A DNA stretch of 64,000 nt, taken from assembly GCF_003332885.2 (NCBI RefSeq), contig NZ_QOWJ01000002.1:186001-250000 (forward strand), given 5' to 3'. Position 1 is the stretch's first letter; the number at the start of each line of letters is the position of its first letter. The DNA is from Paracnuella aquatica. Lineage in GTDB: Bacteria > Bacteroidota > Bacteroidia > Chitinophagales > Chitinophagaceae. Below the pieces are notes generated by a model, which worked only from the letters and a program-made list of their open reading frames with translations, was not told the origin of the DNA and did no database searches. Below are positions 26,526 through 33,856 of this stretch, piece by piece. The translations under genes were made by a program, and so were the position numbers.

Positions 26526-27251
26526 ATGAACAAAAAACCCTCGTTATATACCTGCCTTTCGCCGGCGCTGCTGCCGCTGTACGATGTAAAAGACACCATT
26601 GTTGTAGTAATTGACGTACTGCGGGCAACCAGCACCATTGCCACGGCATTGTACAACGGCGCTAAGCAAATTATACCGGTTGATACCGTGGAGCGCTGCA
26701 TACAGTACGGCCGCGAAATAGAATGCATTACTGCCGGTGAACGGGATGGGCAAATTGCACCGGGCCTGCAATACGGCAATTCTTCGTTCGAGTATCCCCG
26801 CGATTTTATTGGGGGCAAAACCTTGGTGCTTACCACCACCAACGGCACCAAGCTGCTGCATATGGCGCTGAACCGGGGCGCACAGGAAATTGTTACCGGC
26901 GCCTTTTTAAACCTGTCTGCGGTATGCGATCACCTGGTGGCGCAAAACAAGGCCGTGATATTGGGCTGCGCCGGTTGGAAAGACCGTGTGAACCTGGAAG
27001 ATACGCTGTTTGCCGGCGCTGTGGCCAGCCGCATTGGTAAACACTTTTCCATTAACTGCGATGCCACCGCAATGGCCCGCAACCTGTATGGCTTGGCGCA
27101 GGACGACCTGTTTGGCTTTATGCAGCAAAACAACGCATCGCACTACCACCGCCTCATGAACTTTGGACTGGAACGCGATATACGCCATTGCCTTACCCCC
27201 GACCTGGCCAATGTGCTGCCTTACTACCAGGATGCAAGGCTGGTGATTTAA
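26526..27251 (+). CDS. comB: 2-phosphosulfolactate phosphatase family protein (ComB-like)
   Basis: The 241-residue protein matches ComB: VVVIDVLRATSTIATAL, ECITAGERDG, LVLTTTNGTKL and ILGCAGWKDRVNLEDTLFAG. In methanogens ComB dephosphorylates 2-phosphosulfolactate on the way to coenzyme M. No comA, comC or sulfonolipid gene lies nearby, so the product may feed sulfolactate formation or another phosphatase role. The enzyme family is certain; the pathway is inferred. Confidence 0.9.
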   Translation: MNKKPSLYTCLSPALLPLYDVKDTIVVVIDVLRATSTIATALYNGAKQIIPVDTVERCIQYGREIECITAGERDGQIAPGLQYGNSSFEYPRDFIGGKTLVLTTTNGTKLLHMALNRGAQEIVTGAFLNLSAVCDHLVAQNKAVILGCAGWKDRVNLEDTLFAGAVASRIGKHFSINCDATAMARNLYGLAQDDLFGFMQQNNASHYHRLMNFGLERDIRHCLTPDLANVLPYYQDARLVI

Positions 27252-27266
27252 CCGCCGGCCCTACGC

Positions 27267-27301
27267 TGGCCCGGTAGCAGCGCTATGTTGTTGCCGGGCC
27301 A
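27267..27301 (+). terminator. Hairpin after comB
   Basis: TGGCCCGGTAGCAGC pairs with GTTGTTGCCGGGCCA at 12 of 15 bases, differences all transitions. An A/T-rich but not T-only tract follows. Confidence 0.5.
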
Positions 27302-27345
27302 ATAAATTTCAAATTTTCTTCAAGTTTTTCTCCCCTACTTTCTTT

Positions 27346-27353
27346 TACTTTTG
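27346..27353 (+). promoter_or_regulatory. Bacteroidota -7 element upstream of the SNF2 helicase gene
   Basis: TACTTTTG fits TAnnTTTG. The leader to the TTG start at 27465 would be about 105 bases, long for this window. Confidence 0.45.
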
Positions 27354-27464
27354 CAAATTGCCCTTTCCGGATTGTGCAGGCATTTGCAGCGTTGTTTTGG
27401 GTCCGGTGGGTGGCGAATGTAAAAAACAATACAAGTACCCCTTACACCCTTAAAAGAACGTCGT

Positions 27465-30400
27465 TTGGCCTTACCACATTTACTCAAATACATCTATACC
27501 CAGGGAACAGATGAAGTGATCCGCCGCGGAAAAAAGATCCATGCCATGGGCTTTGTTGACATGGTGGAACACGACCCGCTGTTTGGTAACGCAGTTTTTC
27601 GGGTAAAAGACGATAACTACGGCACCTTTTACAAAGTGCACATCCAGCAGTATAAAGATCCCAAAGGGCTTTCGCTGCGCTGCGCCTGCCCGTACAACCT
27701 GGGCGACATTTGCCGCCACGAAGTGGCCGGCCTGCTGCGCCTGCAGGAGATGTTGGATAAAGGCCTGCTTGATACCGCCGATGCCGCATACGACCAGCAC
27801 CACACCGTGGCCAAAATGCGCAGCATTGAGCTGAAAACCCTGCGCATGATGTGCTCGCCGGAGGTGATGATGGATGCCGAGGCGTTTTTGAAAAAGGGCA
27901 AGCCAAAAATTGAAAGCGCAAAAGACGAAACCGTAAAAGCCACCGTAACCCTCGATGGCCGCGATTATTATGTCATCATCCGCCGCAACGAAGAACGCAC
28001 CTTCGATACTTCGTCCGATTACGAAGACGAAGAGCATCCGCTGTGCCTGCCCAAGATCATCGTGTTCCTCTATTTTTTGCAAAAAGAAGGACCTTATTAT
28101 TTCGATACCATCCGCAACTGGGACAAGGAAAAAAACAAGTTGCTGGAAGCCTATGGCTATTCGTTGAGCGACGACCTGAAAGGCAAGTTTGAGTTTAATT
28201 ACAAAGAAGGCAAGCCTTACCTGCGGGTGCTTGATCCCAGCATCAAACGCATTATTGCACCGGCGCCGCTGCCCACTTATCGCCGTGCCGAAGCGCCGGC
28301 ACCGGTGGCGCAGCCCCTGCCCGTACAAAAAGAAGTGGCCACCGCCACACGGCAACTGGGTGTGGTGTTTAACCTTAACCGGCCTGCATACCCGCATTTT
28401 TTCGTGGATGTGGTAGAAGGTGAAATGGACGAAGAAGGCCAGTTTTTGGGCACCGTGCAAAAGCTGGAACTGTCGAAATATATTGACCTGGACGGGTATG
28501 ACGAACGGGGCCGAAGCCTGATCAGCAATGCCCGCAAACTGCAGGAGGCGGATGTAAACAAATACATCAACCGCAACTCGCCGTTCTCGGGTTTTTGGGA
28601 AAACATCGTGCACCAGGAAGGCGATGAACTGCCCGAGGAAACAAAGACCCTGATCCTTGAATATTTTGTGCCGAAGCTGAAAAAGATCTGCATCGAAAAC
28701 GAGGCGGCCATTTTTGTGTTGCCGCAAGGGCAGGCTTTTAAAACGGCCAACCTGCAAAAAGTAGAATACAACAACAATACCCTGCTGCCGCAGTTTTCGG
28801 TGGAGCGCCAGGGTGCCGACTTTGCGGTGGAATGTTTCATCAAACCCGAAGCCGTTGCTTATTCGCTCAGCGATAACGAAGTGCCTACGCCGCTGTTTTT
28901 TTTATACAACCACCAGGTGTACCTGTGGGAAAATACCGACGGCGCCACCATTGCCATGCAATACGGCACCGGCGTAAAAACATACAGCACAGAGGCCTGG
29001 CCGCAGGTGTTGGAAAAAGAAATTTTGCCCCTGAGCCGCGACTATAAAGTGGACTTTAGCCGCGAACTGATTGGCGAGGTAAAAGACGGTGAGCCGGATG
29101 TGCGCCTGTACTTGCAGGAGAAAGGCGACTACCTGGTGTTTCAACCCATTTTCAATTACAAAGGTTTTGACACACGCCCCAAAGACCGCGATGAACTGAT
29201 TGTGCCGCAAGGCGGCAAAGTAATGGTGGTGCACCGCAACCGCGATGCTGAAGAAGCATTCATGCACAAGCTGCGTACGCTGCACTCCAACTTTGTAAGG
29301 TTTGAAGATGGCGCAGCGCTGGCCCTGAAAGGCGCCGATGTGCTCAAGAACAACTGGTTCTTTCTTTTTGTGGACAGCATGAAGGATCACAAGGTTCCCG
29401 TGTTTGGTTTTGAATCACTAAAGAACTTTCGTTTCAATACCGCTAAGCCGTCCACGCACATTTTCATCAGCAGCCACACTGATTGGTTTGATGCAAAAGT
29501 GGACATACTTTTTGGCGACCAACGGGTAACAGTAGCCGAAGTAAAAAAAGCCATTGCCAACAAGCAGCAGTTTGTGCAACTGGCCGATGGAACCTTGGGC
29601 ATTTTACCCGAAGACTGGCTTAAAAAATATTCACTCCTGTTTCGGGTGGGCGAAGGCAAAGGCAATGCGCTGAAGCTTTCCCGCTATCACCTCAGCGTGA
29701 TTGACGAACTGTATGAAAACCGCGATGAAGAAGAACTGACCATACAACTTGAAGCGAAATACGAAAAGCTCCGCGACTTTCACGACATCCGTGAAGTGCC
29801 GCCACCACAACAGGTGGAGCGCATTTTGCGCCCCTACCAGGTGGCCGGATTTCAATGGCTCAACTACCTGCGCGAAGTAGGCTGGGGCGGTATCCTGGCC
29901 GATGACATGGGTTTGGGTAAAACCGTGCAAGCACTTTCGTTTTTACAACATTACCACGATGACCAGGATGGTGAGTTAACAGCGTTGGTTGTTTGTCCTA
30001 CTACGCTTATTTACAACTGGGAAAACGAGATCAAGAAGTTTACACCGGGGCTTACTTACTACATACATCACGGGCCATTGCGCAACCGCAGCGTGGATGC
30101 ATTGCAACACCACAACATCATCATTACCACGTACGGCACATTGCGCAGCGACATCAAAACTTTTGTGGCCACAAAGTTTGATTGCGTAGTGCTTGATGAA
30201 AGCCAGGCGATTAAAAACCCGGCATCGAAAGTAACCAAGGCCGTGGCCCTGCTCAATGCAAAAACCCGTGTATGCATGAGTGGTACGCCGCTGCAGAACA
30301 ATACATTTGATATTTATGCGCAAATGAATTTCCTCAACCCTGGCATGCTGGGTTCGATGGAATTTTTCCGCCAGGAATTTGCCATCCCCATTGATAAATT

Positions 30401-31217
30401 TGGCGAAGCGGAACAAAAAGATCACCTGCGCAAACTGTTGTATCCGTTCATATTGCGCCGCACCAAAGAGCAGGTGGCCAAAGACCTGCCCGACAAAACA
30501 GAGATGGTGCTTTGGTGCGAAATGGAAGGCGAGCAGCGCCGTATTTACGATGCGTACCGCAACGATTTCCGCAGCCGCATCATGGGCACCATCGAGGAGC
30601 AGGGTATTCAAAAATCGCAGCTCACCATTTTGCAGGGCCTGATGAAGCTGCGCCAGATCTGCGATTCGCCGGCCATCTTAAACGAAACGGAGCGGTTCGA
30701 AAACCACTCGATAAAGTTGGAAGAATTGGGCCGGGAGATCACAGAGAATATTTCGAACCACAAAGCGCTGGTGTTTTCGCAGTTCCTAGGCATGCTGGCG
30801 CTCATCCGCGAAAAGCTGGATAGCTTGGGCATCAAGTACGAATATTTTGATGGCAGCACCACGGCACCCGACCGCGAAAAAGCAATCAGGAGTTTCCAGG
30901 GCGATGATGAAGTGCGGGTGTTTCTTATTTCGCTGAAAGCGGGTGGCGTGGGTTTGAACCTGACTGCGGCCGACTATGTATACATTGTTGATCCATGGTG
31001 GAACCCCGCCGTGGAGCAGCAAGCCATTGACCGTACGCACCGCATTGGACAAACAAAAAACATTTTTGCTTACCGCATGATTTGTAAAGACACAATCGAA
31101 GACAAGATCATGCAGTTGCAGGAGCGCAAACGCCTGCTGGCAAAAGACCTGATCGCCGATGATTCTTCGTTTGTAAAAACGCTGACGAAGGAGGATGTGG
31201 AGTACTTGTTCAGTTAA
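27465..31217 (+). CDS. SNF2-family helicase with N-terminal SWIM zinc finger
   Basis: The 1250-residue protein is a Swi2/Snf2 DNA translocase. A SWIM finger (CACPYNLGDICRH) lies near residue 74. After a long family-specific middle region, the motor begins around 790 with Walker A DDMGLGKT (near 815), DESQ in place of DEAH (near 909), MSGTPLQNN and a C-terminal RecA domain ending in QAIDRTHRIGQT (near 1189). Such proteins remodel protein-DNA complexes, often at RNA polymerase. No ATG precedes MALPHLLKY in frame, so a TTG start at 27465 is assumed; an upstream non-ATG start is possible. Confidence 0.93.
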   Translation: MALPHLLKYIYTQGTDEVIRRGKKIHAMGFVDMVEHDPLFGNAVFRVKDDNYGTFYKVHIQQYKDPKGLSLRCACPYNLGDICRHEVAGLLRLQEMLDKGLLDTADAAYDQHHTVAKMRSIELKTLRMMCSPEVMMDAEAFLKKGKPKIESAKDETVKATVTLDGRDYYVIIRRNEERTFDTSSDYEDEEHPLCLPKIIVFLYFLQKEGPYYFDTIRNWDKEKNKLLEAYGYSLSDDLKGKFEFNYKEGKPYLRVLDPSIKRIIAPAPLPTYRRAEAPAPVAQPLPVQKEVATATRQLGVVFNLNRPAYPHFFVDVVEGEMDEEGQFLGTVQKLELSKYIDLDGYDERGRSLISNARKLQEADVNKYINRNSPFSGFWENIVHQEGDELPEETKTLILEYFVPKLKKICIENEAAIFVLPQGQAFKTANLQKVEYNNNTLLPQFSVERQGADFAVECFIKPEAVAYSLSDNEVPTPLFFLYNHQVYLWENTDGATIAMQYGTGVKTYSTEAWPQVLEKEILPLSRDYKVDFSRELIGEVKDGEPDVRLYLQEKGDYLVFQPIFNYKGFDTRPKDRDELIVPQGGKVMVVHRNRDAEEAFMHKLRTLHSNFVRFEDGAALALKGADVLKNNWFFLFVDSMKDHKVPVFGFESLKNFRFNTAKPSTHIFISSHTDWFDAKVDILFGDQRVTVAEVKKAIANKQQFVQLADGTLGILPEDWLKKYSLLFRVGEGKGNALKLSRYHLSVIDELYENRDEEELTIQLEAKYEKLRDFHDIREVPPPQQVERILRPYQVAGFQWLNYLREVGWGGILADDMGLGKTVQALSFLQHYHDDQDGELTALVVCPTTLIYNWENEIKKFTPGLTYYIHHGPLRNRSVDALQHHNIIITTYGTLRSDIKTFVATKFDCVVLDESQAIKNPASKVTKAVALLNAKTRVCMSGTPLQNNTFDIYAQMNFLNPGMLGSMEFFRQEFAIPIDKFGEAEQKDHLRKLLYPFILRRTKEQVAKDLPDKTEMVLWCEMEGEQRRIYDAYRNDFRSRIMGTIEEQGIQKSQLTILQGLMKLRQICDSPAILNETERFENHSIKLEELGREITENISNHKALVFSQFLGMLALIREKLDSLGIKYEYFDGSTTAPDREKAIRSFQGDDEVRVFLISLKAGGVGLNLTAADYVYIVDPWWNPAVEQQAIDRTHRIGQTKNIFAYRMICKDTIEDKIMQLQERKRLLAKDLIADDSSFVKTLTKEDVEYLFS

Positions 31218-31223
31218 TAACAC

Positions 31224-31268
31224 AAGCGATATAAATACCACGTTGAAAGGCTGGTATTTATATCGCTT
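31224..31268. terminator. Perfect 17-base inverted repeat between the helicase and nuclease genes
   Basis: AAGCGATATAAATACCA (31224-31240) is exactly complementary to 31252-31268 across an 11-base loop. It is A+T-rich and lacks a T run. It could end helicase transcription or mark the edge of the DUF1016 gene. Confidence 0.6.
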
Positions 31269-31317
31269 ACCTAGCCACTAGCATACCACTTGGAAAAGGT
31301 TTGAATATTTTTCAAAT

Positions 31318-32412
31318 ATGAAACAGCCGGCTAACTATAATGAATTTGTAGCGCAGCTAAAAGCTGAAATTCAGTCGGCCCGGCTAGAGGCAACACTTAC
31401 TGCAAATGTGCATTTGCTGGTGCTGTATTGGAAGATGGGAAAAGCTATTGCTGACAGGGAAGGTAGCGTAGGCTGGGGCGGAAAAGTAGTAGAGCAATTA
31501 GCCAGCGACTTGCGCAGTGAGTTTCCGGATATGAAAGGCATTTCATCGCGAAACTTGCGGTACATGCGGGAATTTGCAAATGCTTATCCTTTGTTTTTAC
31601 AGCCTGCTGTAGGTGCTCACAGAAAAGATGGAAATAAAATTTTGCAAGTGCCACTTGCAAAATTGTCCGATGTACAAAAAGTGCAAGACCCGCTTGCAAA
31701 AATTACTTGGTATCATCACATCACGTTACTCGATAAAGTAAAAGATCCCGAAGAACGATTGTTTTATATAACCGAAACAGCTGTTCATGGCTGGAGCCGC
31801 AATGTGCTGGTACACCAGATAGAAAGTGGTTTGTACCGCAGAAAAGGTAATGCAGTCACTAATTTTGCTACTACGTTGCCGCAGCCTCAGAGCGACCTAG
31901 CGAAGGAACTCATGAAAGACCCATACAAGTTTGACTTCCTGAGTTTGGGTGAAGCATACAAGGAGAAAGATTTAGAAAATGCATTGGTTGAACATATAAC
32001 CAAGTTCTTGCTGGAGTTGGGCGCAGGTTTTAGCTATGTAGGCCGCCAATATCATTTGGAAGTAGGCGGTGAGGATTTTTATATTGATCTTCTGTTCTAT
32101 CACCTGAAGCTCCGCTGTTTTGTGGTGATTGAATTAAAAACCGGCAAGTTCATTCCTGAATACGCCAGCAAGCTTAATTTTTATCTCAATGTTGTAGATG
32201 ACAACCTGCGGCATCCAACTGATGGGCCTTCCATTGGGATATTAATTTGTAAAGAACGAAATAAAGTGATAGCCGAATATGCCTTGCGGGGCATCAATCG
32301 GCCTATCGGTGTTAGCGAATATGAACTAACAGAAAACATACCTCCATCATTGAAAGGGAAGCTGCCAACTGTTAAAGAAATTGAAGCAGAATTGGCTGAC
32401 AAAATTGATTAG
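31318..32412 (+). CDS. DUF1016 / YhcG-type PDDEXK nuclease-domain protein
   Basis: The 364-residue protein has the DUF1016 N-terminal helical domain (NVHLLVLYWKMGKAIADRE, ISSRNLRYMREFANAYP) and a C-terminal PDDEXK nuclease fold with FYIDLLFY (near 253) and VVIELKTGKF (near 270). The family occurs in accessory DNA, next to restriction or other defence genes, and its function is not established. Here it stands alone behind a SNF2 helicase. Composition looks more A+T-rich than the helicase gene, which fits recent transfer. The gene is complete. Confidence 0.92.
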   Translation: MKQPANYNEFVAQLKAEIQSARLEATLTANVHLLVLYWKMGKAIADREGSVGWGGKVVEQLASDLRSEFPDMKGISSRNLRYMREFANAYPLFLQPAVGAHRKDGNKILQVPLAKLSDVQKVQDPLAKITWYHHITLLDKVKDPEERLFYITETAVHGWSRNVLVHQIESGLYRRKGNAVTNFATTLPQPQSDLAKELMKDPYKFDFLSLGEAYKEKDLENALVEHITKFLLELGAGFSYVGRQYHLEVGGEDFYIDLLFYHLKLRCFVVIELKTGKFIPEYASKLNFYLNVVDDNLRHPTDGPSIGILICKERNKVIAEYALRGINRPIGVSEYELTENIPPSLKGKLPTVKEIEAELADKID

Positions 32413-32881
32413 AATAATGCTCAAGTAATTTATCTAGTCACACAAATTGCGGGTGATATCTTAGATAAGTACAATGGAATTGGTGCAGTAATAAGCTACA
32501 CCTTTGTTATTTTATTGATAGAAAGTGGGCTTTGGATGGTGCCGTATTTAAACTTAGGTAGGTCCAAGCAAAGCTAAATTCCCTGTTGCAACATCATATC
32601 AATCAACATATTAGCGGCCAAGCATAAACCCGGTATAAAACCGACTTCTCCAAAAAGCCATCATTGCAGCTCATGCCCCATTCCCTTCAACTCAGACCCT
32701 CATTTTTACCGTTCGTTACCAAAGTGGTTGTGTGCAGCAAACACACACCGCATCTTTGCCAAGCAATCAAACAACAACCAAAACTAACCAACACCAGTAA
32801 CCGAAACTAACGCCATTCAAAAACACCAAACACCAACCTCACAACCAAAAATTTTTAAAAACAAACCAAAACTTCTTGTTT
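32413..32881. other. Long intergenic region with a G-depleted leader
   Basis: No gene was found in 469 bases. GTTG (32727-32730), a 20-base spacer and CATCTTTG (32751-32758) give a plausible promoter. The next 120 bases up to the ATG at 32882 are almost free of G (about five) and rich in A and C, so the predicted leader should be unstructured. Confidence 0.55.
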
Positions 32882-33688
32882 ATGACCACAACCTCTATGG
32901 CCACACGTGTGCCCTCCATCGCCAAAAAATTGACCCGCAACCTGCTTGCTGTAATGGCAATGGGCATGTTGCTCACTGCTTGTGAAAAAGACGACGACAC
33001 ACCCGGAAATGGCGGCGGCGGTGGCAACCCTCCCGCACAGGAGCAAAGCTATTTTCCTACCGCTACCAACAAAGTATGGAAATACCGCTCTGATGATGCC
33101 GGTGAGATTTCGGAGCACAACCTGCGTGTGTTGAACCAAAAAGATTCGGCCGGCGGCAAAGTGATTCATTATGAAACGGCTTTCGACGATGGCACTAAAC
33201 TCAACCCGTTTGTACACCACACCAGCAGCCAGATCGTTTATGCCAACACGTTGCCTGCCGATCTGAAAGAAGTGTTGGCGGAGATGGAGCAGGATCCGGA
33301 TGTATCTGACTTCTCCATCACGGGTTTCCCGCTGCTGCAAAAGCTGCCTGCGAACCCTAAAGTGAATGACGTGATCCAGTTTTCTGATCCCATGCACATT
33401 GGCTGGATTCAGCACGATGATGAAGATGAGTACGAGATCTCGATGGACTTTACTTTTAGCGATGGTAAAGTGCTCGGCTTTGAAGATGTAACCACACCTG
33501 CCGGCACATTCAAGAACTGCATGAAGTGGTCGTTCAAAGGCACATTGAGCATGAAAATTGGCGAAGCAAATGCTACCAACACTGTAATGCAAAACACCAT
33601 GTGGTATGCCAAAGGTGTGGGCCTGGTAAAAAGCGCGGAAACTACCGGCAACACTACATCTACCACAACGCTGATAGCTGTTCAATAA
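32882..33688 (+). CDS. Lipoprotein of unknown function
   Basis: The 268-residue product starts at ATG 32882, after a G-poor leader. Its signal ends in LLTACEKDD, a good lipobox. A Gly/Asn/Pro linker (PGNGGGGGNPP) leads into a beta-rich domain (FPTATNKVWKYRSDD, WYAKGVGLVKSAETTG). This layout and the WYAKGVGLVK motif resemble Bacteroidota lipoproteins with a jellyroll-like domain of unknown role. The gene ends at a clear terminator. Confidence 0.8.
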   Translation: MTTTSMATRVPSIAKKLTRNLLAVMAMGMLLTACEKDDDTPGNGGGGGNPPAQEQSYFPTATNKVWKYRSDDAGEISEHNLRVLNQKDSAGGKVIHYETAFDDGTKLNPFVHHTSSQIVYANTLPADLKEVLAEMEQDPDVSDFSITGFPLLQKLPANPKVNDVIQFSDPMHIGWIQHDDEDEYEISMDFTFSDGKVLGFEDVTTPAGTFKNCMKWSFKGTLSMKIGEANATNTVMQNTMWYAKGVGLVKSAETTGNTTSTTTLIAVQ

Positions 33689-33730
33689 GAATTTCCCGAG
33701 TTGTAATCAATAATGTTTCAATCTGGCCGG

Positions 33731-33757
33731 AGCCTTCACCATCAGTGAAGGCTTTTG
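33731..33757 (+). terminator. Terminator after the lipoprotein gene
   Basis: AGCCTTCAC pairs perfectly with GTGAAGGCT around a five-base loop, followed by four T residues and a T-rich tail. Confidence 0.82.
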
Positions 33758-33856
33758 GTTTTGTTGGTGGCGCCAGTGCCGTTCATCAAGGTCTTAACGT
33801 TCTTTAACCCTTAATGATGCGGCTTGCGAATAACTTCGTAGGCAATTCACCTGCTT

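Noticed and set aside
27480-28757. 425-codon open frame on the minus strand
   Set aside because: It lies wholly inside the SNF2 helicase gene; long antisense frames arise here from codon bias, and the peptide has no recognisable motif.
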